From contig JAHEGF010000234.1 in assembly GCA_024645155.1 (NCBI GenBank), positions 1 to 5,333 on the forward strand: DNA of 5,333 nucleotides, read 5' to 3'. A program made the translations under genes and the position numbers. The stretch comes from Phyllobacteriaceae bacterium. Lineage in GTDB: Bacteria; Pseudomonadota; Alphaproteobacteria; Rhizobiales; Rhizobiaceae. Positions within the stretch are counted from its first letter, which is position 1, and the number at the start of each line of letters is the position of its first letter. Positions 1-5,269 of the stretch are shown here, piece after piece. Under the pieces are notes generated by a model that worked only from the letters and a program-made list of their open reading frames with translations, was not told the DNA's origin and did no database searches.

Positions 1-531
1 AATAGTCTCTGTGATGAAGCCGTCTCCCGATCCAGTGGTCTGGGTCTGGTTGCGGCGTGTCATGATCACATCAACAAAGTCGTTGGGTAGAATGAATCCG
101 CCGGCTGATGTATCGGCGGATATCTGCGTTGCAATCGCTCTCTTGCCCGACGGCAGAATCGAAGACATGAAACTTTGCCCTGCACCAATCAACTTGATGC
201 GACGAATCGGTTCTCCGGGAAAGAAAGCCAGCCTGACAACCGATCCGCGAAGGTCTTCGACCGCATTGGGTTCGGCTCTTTTGGTGATGAAAGTTTCGTT
301 TACCGCATCACTCGGCCATGATTGCCAATTCAGTTGGCCCTGCAGCTCCAGCCCGACAGGCAGGTTTTCCGATGCGACCAGCACTTCTTCCAGGTCGATG
401 GCCGGACGAACTACTTCTGTCGTTGTAGCTACTTCGGGCGGCGGGCCAGCAGCCATCTGCTTGGCTATATAGCCGGCACCCCCTGCCGCGGCGACAGCAA
501 TTCCCATTACGATTAGACGCGATGCATTCAT
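1..531 (-). CDS. cpaB: Flp pilus assembly protein CpaB (RcpC), 3' end cut by window edge
   Basis: The 177 visible codons encode a protein beginning MNASRLIVMGIAVAAAGGAG. Residues 5-23 form one hydrophobic segment that anchors it in the inner membrane, followed by a periplasmic part. Residues about 45-115 fit the SAF-like domain of CpaB, with VLVASENLPVG at 50-60 and LAFFPGEPI at 101-109. Residues 127-158 carry the family's RcpC signature: SGKRAIATQISADTSAGGF, then LPNDFVDVIMT. In this family the protein is a periplasmic partner of the CpaC secretin, needed for Flp pilus export. Full-length members have roughly 260-300 residues (family knowledge), so about a third is missing off the left edge; no stop codon is seen. 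The ATG is supported by GGAG (544-541) with a 9-nt spacer. It lies 213 nt downstream of cpaA on the same strand, an unusually wide gap for this operon, and has a hairpin in its leader. Confidence 0.95.
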   Translation of the reverse strand, partial: MNASRLIVMGIAVAAAGGAGYIAKQMAAGPPPEVATTTEVVRPAIDLEEVLVASENLPVGLELQGQLNWQSWPSDAVNETFITKRAEPNAVEDLRGSVVRLAFFPGEPIRRIKLIGAGQSFMSSILPSGKRAIATQISADTSAGGFILPNDFVDVIMTRRNQTQTTGSGDGFITETI

Positions 532-744
532 AAGAACCAACTCCGGACTGATGAACAATTTCCATCAGTGCGGACAATGCCGTGCCAATCGTGTAATTAT
601 GGTTAATGCGATGCTGACAATTGTGATTAATAATTGGTTGCACCATTCTTTTTGATACCTGAGCGCATAAAATCTGGCTTTACTTGCCGCATTCAAAATT
701 GCGGGAGTATTTTGTAGGCATTGGGTGAAAGAGCCGAAAATGGT
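532..744. other. cpaA-cpaB intergenic region
   Basis: This 213-nt stretch has no recognisable gene on either strand. The only long frame entering it is the minus-strand frame from 646, which continues as a shadow inside cpaB with low-complexity composition. The part from about 600 to 640 is AT-rich and holds a small inverted repeat CAATT-N9-AATTG (618-636). A promoter for cpaB may lie here, but I see no convincing paired -35/-10. The end next to cpaB forms the leader hairpin described separately. Confidence 0.5.
543..573 (-). promoter_or_regulatory. Hairpin in the cpaB leader that overlaps its Shine-Dalgarno
   Basis: Read on the minus strand, arm 573-563 (CCGCACTGATG) pairs with arm 553-543 (CATCAGTCCGG) over 11 positions with a single C-C mismatch and a 9-nt loop. 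The last two bases of the 3' arm are the first two G's of the GGAG Shine-Dalgarno (544-541) of cpaB. The pairing is seen directly; control of cpaB translation by it is inference. Confidence 0.6.
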
Positions 745-1266
745 TCAGATGGAACCCAGTTGTTCCAAGACCCAGCCGCCAAGGATCGAATTGGGAAACG
801 TAATCAGGCCGGAAGCGCCCAGTGCAATCCCATAGGGGATGCCTTCGTCGTTGTTGGCGATTTTTTGCAGGAATGAAACATGCCCGCTGTAAACGGCAAT
901 TGCAGAATTGCGGTAAAACAGTATCGCCATTGTCAATGCGCCGCCCAGAATCGCCGACGTGAGCATGTATTCAAGCAGCGGCATTCCGAAGCCGAACCAC
1001 AGCGACGTTGACGCCAGGAGTTTGGCATCGCCGCCACCCATGGTGCCAAGCGCAAAAAGCACGAATGTTACCGCCAGCACGCCGCCGGCCGTTGCGAAAT
1101 GGGTGCCGATAGTTGCCCAGTCGAGACCGGCAAACGGAGCCGCTACGGCAAAGGTTGCGACAAGCAATACTGAAACACGATTTGCGATCGTCATCGAAAG
1201 CAGATCTGAAACAGCCGCGTAAGCCATGCAAAAGGGAAAGATCACAAGGATGGCAGCTATTATCAT
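745..1266 (-). CDS. cpaA: Prepilin peptidase CpaA (TadV), A24 family
   Basis: A 173-residue polytopic inner-membrane protein that removes the leader of Flp pilin and, by family knowledge, of TadE/TadF pseudopilins. Both catalytic aspartates of the GxGD (A24) aspartic peptidases are visible: D21 in VSDLLSMTIANR, and D80 in GTMGGGDAK. The C-terminal part has EGIPYGIALG, typical of the family. About five or six hydrophobic segments can be seen (roughly 1-20, 33-47, 60-75, 90-115, 143-170). It lacks the N-terminal methyltransferase domain of PilD-type enzymes, as is normal for the short CpaA/TadV class. The ATG at 1266 gives the usual N-terminus, MIIAAILVIFPFCMAYAAVSD, but no good Shine-Dalgarno precedes it (only GACGGA about 12 nt upstream). 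It follows the pilin gene on the same strand after 171 nt containing a strong terminator, so its expression is probably lower than that of the pilin. Confidence 0.95.
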   Translation of the reverse strand: MIIAAILVIFPFCMAYAAVSDLLSMTIANRVSVLLVATFAVAAPFAGLDWATIGTHFATAGGVLAVTFVLFALGTMGGGDAKLLASTSLWFGFGMPLLEYMLTSAILGGALTMAILFYRNSAIAVYSGHVSFLQKIANNDEGIPYGIALGASGLITFPNSILGGWVLEQLGSI

Positions 1267-1365
1267 ATCCGGTTCAATCCGTCTGGTGGGTTCTTGTTAC
1301 TTGTTCGGCTTTGTCACGAAATCTAGCATCCAGGATTTAAGCAATGGTGAAATATCAATACGGGT

Positions 1366-1396
1366 AAAAGAAAACGGCCGCCCCGAGGGGCGGCCG
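1366..1396 (-). terminator. Intrinsic terminator between pilin gene and cpaA
   Basis: On the minus strand a GC-only 9-bp stem (CGGCCGCCC / GGGCGGCCG, arms 1396-1388 and 1383-1375, loop 1387-1384) is followed at once by TTTTCTTTT (1374-1366). It begins about 41 nt after the pilin stop codon. Placed here, it should end most pilin transcripts and keep cpaA/cpaB at a lower level. Confidence 0.88.
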
Positions 1397-1437
1397 CTTT
1401 GTTCCGGCCGGAGCCGGAGCCAAAATCAGAAAGCGTA

Positions 1438-1611
1438 TTACTGAGTGTTAGCAAGTTCGTCAGCAACGTGGTTGAACTGAGCCGACAGGCCAGCACCAAG
1501 TTTGGTTGCGCCAGCCGTAATGGCCAGAGCGATAAGAGCAGCGATCAGGCCATACTCGATGGCTGTTGCGCCGGATTCGTCTTTCATGAAACGTGCGATA
1601 GTTTTGGACAT
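1438..1611 (-). CDS. pilA: Flp-family type IVb major pilin
   Basis: A 57-residue prepilin too short for ordinary ORF lists. The leader MSKTIARFMKDESG ends in the G14|A15 cleavage site; E19 and Y20 are the Glu-Tyr pair that defines Flp pilins (G|xxxxEY). The hydrophobic assembly helix spans about 21-42 (YGLIAALIALAITAGATKLG), and a short polar tail follows (FNHVADELANTQ), leaving a mature pilin of 43 residues. Length and layout match Caulobacter/rhizobial PilA. The ATG is well supported by AAGGAG (1624-1619) with a 7-nt spacer. It should be processed by CpaA, encoded next, and polymerised at the inner membrane into the Flp pilus used in surface attachment. It is first in the leftward operon, has its own terminator just downstream, and faces a CtrA-type box 149 nt upstream of its start. 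Confidence 0.96.
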   Translation of the reverse strand: MSKTIARFMKDESGATAIEYGLIAALIALAITAGATKLGAGLSAQFNHVADELANTQ

Positions 1612-1703
1612 TTGAGAGCTCCTTACTCCAATTATTTACAGCACTCCCGTCAGCTTTTGTTGTGCGCTGATCGGATGTGGCCAAACTACAGAGGAGCGGT
1701 TGC

Positions 1704-1782
1704 GATCCGCTTAACAAACAGCCTTACCGAAACCTTTCACGGCACAAGTGCGTGTTGTGGTTAAATGAGGATTAAGCGGATC
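1704..1782. repeat. Perfect 11-bp inverted repeat in divergent promoter
   Basis: GATCCGCTTAA (1704-1714) and TTAAGCGGATC (1772-1782) are exact reverse complements separated by 57 nt. The TTAA of the right arm is one half of the CtrA-type box, and the left arm carries an isolated TTAAC half-site (1711-1715). It may be a pair of operators, one per promoter; the binding protein is not known. Confidence 0.6.
1760..1775 (-). promoter_or_regulatory. CtrA-type binding site (TTAA-N7-TTAAC)
   Basis: On the minus strand the sequence reads TTAATCCTCATTTAAC, an exact match to the TTAA-N7-TTAAC consensus of the alphaproteobacterial cell-cycle regulator CtrA, oriented toward the pilin gene. CtrA is known to drive pilA in Caulobacter. 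Binding here is inferred from the motif and its position; the bases downstream give no strong -10, which is common in activator-dependent promoters. Confidence 0.65.
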
Positions 1783-1887
1783 ACTAAAAAACCGGAGCTG
1801 GGTTTGCCGTATATATATAAGAGCAACGCGATCTGGTTTAACCGTTCCTTCACCATTCAGGCTCATTTTCTGTTCATTGTTCTATTC

Positions 1888-1893
1888 AGGAGG
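1888..1893 (+). promoter_or_regulatory. Strong Shine-Dalgarno AGGAGG
   Basis: AGGAGG ends 5 nt before the ATG at 1899 and fixes the start of the secretin N-domain protein. It is the strongest ribosome binding site in the rightward pilus unit and suggests high translation. Confidence 0.85.
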
Positions 1894-1898
1894 CCCGC

Positions 1899-2342
1899 AT
1901 GGCCAAGTTTGATTTCCGCTTGCAAAGCGCGTCCCGTCTGCTTGCAATTCCCGCCGCTGCACTGGCTTTGACGGTTTCACCGGTAAATGCCGACAACGGT
2001 ATCGCCGTGATGATGAACCAGGCAAAAATCGTCAGACTAGCGCGCGATGCCGATACAATCGTCGTCGGGAATCCGGCAATCGTCGATGCAGCCGTTCAGG
2101 ATGCCAGGACGGTTGTTCTCACCGGCAAGGGATTTGGAATAACAAACCTGGTTGTGCTTGATGACGCGGGCGAACCGATCGTTGACGAGGAAGTCTATGT
2201 ACGCAGGAATTCGTCACGGACTCTGAGGGTATATCGCCGCGCAAATGTCCAGACACTGTCATGTACGCCATTCTGCGAAGGTGCGTACAAGAGCGAGGCC
2301 GAGCAGGCGTCTGATGCCGAGATGAGTGCCGGCTCGCAATAG
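1899..2342 (+). CDS. Secreted stand-alone pilus-assembly/secretin N-terminal domain protein
   Basis: A 147-residue protein with a Sec signal peptide: basic start, hydrophobic core LLAIPAAALALTVS (14-27), likely cleavage after VNA31. Residues about 35-103 match the pilus/secretin N-terminal domain (T2SS-T3SS_pil_N type) found at the front of CpaC/RcpA secretins: VMMNQAKIVRLARDADTIVV, GNPAIVDAAVQD, then VLTGKGFGITNLVVLDDAG. No secretin beta-domain follows; the protein ends in a short tail with two close cysteines (C122 and C126 in SCTPFC) and an acidic, low-complexity end. It is therefore probably periplasmic and may help a CpaC-type secretin encoded elsewhere, with a possible C122-C126 disulfide. 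The cysteines may equally be structural only. The start is fixed by AGGAGG with a 5-nt spacer. It opens the rightward unit with the two TadE-family genes. Family assignment is firm; the role is inferred. Confidence 0.88.
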   Translation: MAKFDFRLQSASRLLAIPAAALALTVSPVNADNGIAVMMNQAKIVRLARDADTIVVGNPAIVDAAVQDARTVVLTGKGFGITNLVVLDDAGEPIVDEEVYVRRNSSRTLRVYRRANVQTLSCTPFCEGAYKSEAEQASDAEMSAGSQ

Positions 2343-2371
2343 TACAACTGCTACACACAAGCCCGCTTCCG

Positions 2372-2406
2372 ACGGTTTGAAAAACATTTCATCGTTTTCA
2401 AACCGT
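2372..2406 (+). repeat. 12-bp perfect inverted repeat after secretin N-domain gene
   Basis: ACGGTTTGAAAA (2372-2383) and TTTTCAAACCGT (2395-2406) are perfect reverse complements around an 11-nt loop. It lies about 30 nt after the upstream stop codon. No T-run follows on either strand, so a classical intrinsic terminator is not supported; an mRNA-stabilising or processing hairpin, or a weak terminator, is more likely. Confidence 0.6.
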
Positions 2407-2507
2407 TAAGCGCATTGCTAAAATTTTGCGGTCCAATCGAACTGTCCTTCAACTGGTTTTATCTAATATGCGGCCATAACATTCCTGTTTTATTAGGGGA
2501 AATTGGC

Positions 2508-3089
2508 ATGCGACACATCAAAACAGCCAGACAGGGCAATCCGGTTTTCCAGAGATTTGGGCGCATCGCGCTATCGCGATTTCGTAAAAATCGGGACGGT
2601 GTCGTAGCGATCGAATTTGCCGCGCTGGCTATCCCTTTTTCGCTTCTGGTATTTGCAATCCTGGAAAGCTGCATATCGTTTGCTGCCCAGCAGGTCATGG
2701 CAAATGCCACCGAGGATATTGCACGTCAGCTCCGTACCGGCCAGATTCTGGCCGCGGACATGAACGAAACCGAGTTGAAGCAACTGATCTGCGATGATCT
2801 TGAAATCATTGTTTCAAGCGGCTGTCCCGAACTGGAAGTCGACTTGAAGGAATATGCATCATTTGCTGCAGCGGCTGCGGTCAAAACCAAAATCACTTCC
2901 GATAACGACATAGACACAACCGGATTTGCGGTGACGCCAGGCAAGTCGGGCACCAAAAACATGCTGCGCGTGTTCTATCGTTGGCCGGTGATGACGGACC
3001 TGATGCGCAAGTCGATGTCCAATCTCAAGGACGGCAAAACGCTGCTGTTCGCCACCGTTACCTGGCAAAACGAGCCATTCGAAGACTAG
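2508..3089 (+). CDS. tadE: TadE-family pseudopilin
   Basis: A 193-residue TadE-like pilus assembly protein. A basic N-terminus (RFRKNRDG, 24-31) leads into VVAIEFAALAIPFSLLVF, which is the processing site G31|V32 with E36-F37 at +5/+6, followed by the single transmembrane helix. Known TadE/TadF proteins are cleaved by the same peptidase as Flp pilin, here CpaA. The remaining periplasmic domain has two cysteines, C95 (LICDDLE) and C106 (SSGCPELEVD), likely to form a disulfide. The start at ATG 2508 is preferred because AGGGGA (2495-2500) precedes it by 7 nt and the pseudopilin leader then has normal length; a longer frame from TTG 2415 would add 31 residues without family character. It lies 165 nt after the secretin N-domain gene and 52 nt before a second TadE-like gene. 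These minor pseudopilins are thought to prime or cap the fibre. Confidence 0.9.
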   Translation: MRHIKTARQGNPVFQRFGRIALSRFRKNRDGVVAIEFAALAIPFSLLVFAILESCISFAAQQVMANATEDIARQLRTGQILAADMNETELKQLICDDLEIIVSSGCPELEVDLKEYASFAAAAAVKTKITSDNDIDTTGFAVTPGKSGTKNMLRVFYRWPVMTDLMRKSMSNLKDGKTLLFATVTWQNEPFED

Positions 3090-3141
3090 AAACCGAACTC
3101 AGCAATTCGGCAACACGACAATATTGGGGGTTACCGGGAAT

Positions 3142-3780
3142 ATGACCGACACAAGGAAATCCGGCGGATGGCTTTCTAAATTGCGCGCCCCGCTGAGTAA
3201 ATTGTCCACAGACAGACGCGGGGTAGCTGCGGTCGAATTCGCATTCATCGCACCGATCCTGTTCATCCTCTACTTTCTCACCATGGAGACGTCGCAAGCC
3301 ATCGATGTCAACAAGAAGGTCGGCCGGGTAGCCAGTATGGTTGCCGATTTGGTCACACAGCAACAAACACTGAAGAAGACAGAAGCCAATGCGATCCTCG
3401 CGATCGGGCAATCCATCCTGTATCCCTATGGACGTTCAACGCCCGGCATAGAAATTACCGGCATCGACATTTCCGACGAGGCAACACCGAAGGTGACGGT
3501 GGCCTGGTCACGAAAAATGGTTGCCGGTTCAACTTCGGCCGGAGCCGGCATTGGTACGGTTACAACAGTTCCCGACAAGCTCAAGATCCGCGGAACCTTC
3601 CTGGTCCGGGTCACGGCATCGCTCGGCTACAAGCCGGTCCTTGCCTGGACAGCCAGCCAAAAGGCCGGACTGGCACAAAATAACATCCGTGTGTGGTTGA
3701 ATGATATTTCGATGGGCGAAACCTACTATCTGCGCCCGAGAATGAGCACCACTGTCACCTGTGGCGATTGCAACAGTTGA
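3142..3780 (+). CDS. Second TadE-family pseudopilin (TadE/TadF-like)
   Basis: A 212-residue TadE-family protein. After a basic leader (STDRRG, 22-27), VAAVEFAFIAPILFILYFLT holds the G27|V28 cleavage site, E32-F33, and the transmembrane helix; an amphipathic stretch follows (TSQAIDVNKKVGRVASMVADLV). The periplasmic region is poorly conserved in general and ends in a CGDC motif (C207, C210) two residues before the C-terminus. The ATG at 3142 is chosen; TTG 3124 in the same frame would add six residues and has no ribosome binding site, while GGGGG (3126-3130) lies 11 nt before the ATG. It is probably co-transcribed with the gene 52 nt upstream and ends the unit at the terminator 31 nt downstream. 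It could be the TadF partner; no TadG-type von Willebrand protein follows, although one often does in related loci. Confidence 0.88.
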   Translation: MTDTRKSGGWLSKLRAPLSKLSTDRRGVAAVEFAFIAPILFILYFLTMETSQAIDVNKKVGRVASMVADLVTQQQTLKKTEANAILAIGQSILYPYGRSTPGIEITGIDISDEATPKVTVAWSRKMVAGSTSAGAGIGTVTTVPDKLKIRGTFLVRVTASLGYKPVLAWTASQKAGLAQNNIRVWLNDISMGETYYLRPRMSTTVTCGDCNS

Positions 3781-3811
3781 GAATTCATCCCGCTTTTTCA
3801 GAGCATCACTG

Positions 3812-3839
3812 AAAGCCCGCCTTAGAGCGGGCTTTTTTT
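3812..3839 (+). terminator. Intrinsic terminator of rightward pilus unit
   Basis: AAAGCCCGC (3812-3820) pairs with GCGGGCTTT (3827-3835) around the loop CTTAGA, and the run of seven T's (3833-3839) completes a textbook intrinsic terminator 31 nt after the stop codon. A smaller hairpin TTTCAG/CTGAAA (3796-3801 / 3809-3814) shares its first three bases and could compete, though weakly. Confidence 0.92.
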
Positions 3840-3848
3840 CGTTCACTT

Positions 3849-3876
3849 TTGAGTGCGGAAACGGTGCCTATAAAAT
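3849..3876 (+). promoter_or_regulatory. Candidate sigma70 promoter of deoB-mutM
   Basis: TTGAGT (3849-3854) and TAAAAT (3871-3876) are separated by 16 nt, matching 4 of 6 and 5 of 6 consensus positions. It begins 10 nt after the upstream terminator, where a new transcript is expected. Transcription would start near 3883, leaving a leader of about 148 nt before deoB. Confidence 0.55.
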
Positions 3877-3953
3877 GATGCGGGCCGGTAACGGAATGCC
3901 TTGACGATCATTGTCTCAACAGCAATCTGGTGGCAGGTTCCGGGACGGACCTG

Positions 3954-3988
3954 AAGCCGGATATTGCCGGCACATTTACATCCGGCTT
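3954..3988 (+). promoter_or_regulatory. Hairpin in the deoB leader
   Basis: AAGCCGGAT (3954-3962) and ATCCGGCTT (3980-3988) form a perfect 9-bp stem. The 17-nt loop contains GCCGGC (3966-3971), which can pair with either arm, so mutually exclusive folds are possible. No T-run follows, so it is not a terminator. No known riboswitch class is recognised. The stretch 3840-4030 around it holds no convincing gene. Confidence 0.45.
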
Positions 3989-4030
3989 TGGCAAGCTGTC
4001 CGAAGCTGCAGTTGCAAAGATGGAGCCACC

Positions 4031-5269
4031 ATGGCGCGCGCAATTGTGTTTGTTCTTGATTCTGCTGGAATTGGCGGTGCGCCGGACGCCGAAAAATATG
4101 GTGATGCCGGGGCCGATACTCTCGGCCATATCGCCGAAGCCTTCGCGCGCGAACCGCTTCTACGGACGGGGAACCGATCCGGACCGCTTCATATCCCCAA
4201 CATGGCCGCGCTTGGAATATCGCTGGCGCATCAGATCGCCACGGGCCAGCCGCTGGCCGGCATCGAAGTCGCCCCCGTCACCGGATTTCACGGGGCTGCC
4301 TGCGAAATCTCAAGCGGCAAGGATACACCTTCGGGGCATTGGGAGATCGCCGGTGTCCCGGTGTTGTTTGACTGGACCTGTTTTCCCGATACCGTGCCCG
4401 CGTTTCCCGGGGCACTGACCGACAGGATTATCGCTGAAGGCGGGCTTCCCGGCATCCTGGGCAATTGCCATGCATCTGGCACCGAAATTGTCGAGCGGCT
4501 GGGGGAAGAACACATGACAACCGGCAAGCCGATTGTCTACACATCGCAGGATTCGGTTATACAGATAGCCGCCCATGAAGAGACTTTCGGCCTGGAGACG
4601 CTGTACCGGCTTTGCATCCTGGTCCGGCACCTTGTCGATCCCATGAATGTCGGGCGTGTTATCGCACGCCCATTCACCGGCACGCCGGCCCGCGGACTGA
4701 CACGAACAGCCAACCGCAAGGACTATACCGTACCGCCCCATGAACCAACCTTGCCCGACCGCTTGACCGAATGCGGCCGTGAGGTTCTTGCGATCGGAAA
4801 AATTGGCGACATTTTTGCCCACCGGGGCATTACGGAAGTGCGCAAGGGCAAGGGAAACATGGAAATGTTTGATGCAGCACTTGCTGCGATGGCGGACTGC
4901 GGCGACGGCGGCCTGGTATTTGCCAACTTCGTGGATTTCGACACCGAATACGGGCACCGCCGCGACATTGCGGGATATGCTGGCGCTCTCGAAGAATTCG
5001 ACAGGCGGCTTCCGGAAGCTGCAGAATTGTTGCGCGACGGCGACATGCTTATCTTGACGGCCGATCATGGCAACGATCCCTCCTGGCGCGGTACCGACCA
5101 CACACGTGAAACCATTCCGGTTGTGGGTACGGGACCGGGTATCAAGCCTGTCAGTGTCGGCAAGAGGGCGACTTTTTCGGATATCGGCGCAACCGTGGCC
5201 GAACATCTTGGCATTCCGGCCGGGCGCCACGGCACCTCCTTCCTGCAACTCATCGCTCCCGATGCCTGA
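4031..5269 (+). CDS. deoB: Phosphopentomutase DeoB
   Basis: A 412-residue cytoplasmic enzyme that interconverts (deoxy)ribose 1-phosphate and 5-phosphate in nucleoside salvage and catabolism. It belongs to the alkaline-phosphatase-like superfamily with two Mn ions. Metal-site residues are all seen: D10 in FVLDSAGIGGAPDA, D304 and H309 in VDFDTEYGHRRD, D345 and H346 in LTADHGND, and H357 in TDHTRE. The C-terminal ligand spacing (5, 41 and 12 residues) equals that of the structurally studied Bacillus enzyme. The phosphorylated threonine corresponds to T99 in GKDTPSGHWE. Length fits the family (about 390-410). ATG 4031 is chosen because the protein begins directly with the conserved RAIVFVLDS strand and GGAG (4022-4025) lies 5 nt upstream; the frame extends to 3911 without family character. 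It starts a new unit after the pilus terminator and overlaps mutM by 8 nt. Confidence 0.97.
   Translation: MARAIVFVLDSAGIGGAPDAEKYGDAGADTLGHIAEAFAREPLLRTGNRSGPLHIPNMAALGISLAHQIATGQPLAGIEVAPVTGFHGAACEISSGKDTPSGHWEIAGVPVLFDWTCFPDTVPAFPGALTDRIIAEGGLPGILGNCHASGTEIVERLGEEHMTTGKPIVYTSQDSVIQIAAHEETFGLETLYRLCILVRHLVDPMNVGRVIARPFTGTPARGLTRTANRKDYTVPPHEPTLPDRLTECGREVLAIGKIGDIFAHRGITEVRKGKGNMEMFDAALAAMADCGDGGLVFANFVDFDTEYGHRRDIAGYAGALEEFDRRLPEAAELLRDGDMLILTADHGNDPSWRGTDHTRETIPVVGTGPGIKPVSVGKRATFSDIGATVAEHLGIPAGRHGTSFLQLIAPDA

Larger units (their letters stand above)
1612..1898. promoter_or_regulatory. Divergent pilus promoter region
   Basis: This 287-nt stretch lies between the leftward pilin operon and the rightward pilus-assembly unit and must hold both promoters. 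It contains a CtrA-type box (1760-1775), an 11-bp inverted repeat (1704-1714 / 1772-1782), a further TTAAC half-site in the palindrome GGTTTAACC (1835-1843), and an AT-rich TATATATAA (1812-1820) that could act as a -10 for the rightward gene, with no clear -35. I see no credible gene in it: the frames crossing it lack ribosome binding sites and family features. Confidence 0.75.

Noticed and set aside
11..472. Plus-strand open frame of 153 codons
   Set aside because: It is antisense to cpaB, whose reading frame, ribosome binding site and motifs are clear.
573..588. Sigma54-like TTGGCACGGCATTGT on the minus strand upstream of cpaB
   Set aside because: The spacing is one base short between TGGCACG and TTG, and the essential -12 GC is TC, so it does not fit the GG-N10-GC rule.
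618..636. Inverted repeat CAATT-N9-AATTG between cpaA and cpaB
   Set aside because: Only 5-bp arms in AT-rich sequence; not above what chance would give.
1405..1417. 13-mer CGGCCGGAGCCGG repeated at 3536-3548
   Set aside because: Low-complexity GC-rich sequence in an unrelated context (one copy is coding); probably coincidence.
2415..2507. Upstream extension of tadE from TTG 2415
   Set aside because: The added 31 residues have no pilin-leader character, and the ATG at 2508 has a well-spaced AGGGGA.
3930..4418. Plus-strand frame from GTG 3930 that overlaps the deoB start
   Set aside because: Residues before 4031 resemble no family I know, and the rest is an out-of-frame reading of deoB. A decayed tadG remnant was considered but nothing supports it.
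4310..5248. Long minus-strand open frame of 312 codons across deoB
   Set aside because: It lies entirely antisense to a clearly identified DeoB, has no family features or ribosome binding site, and is a composition-driven shadow.
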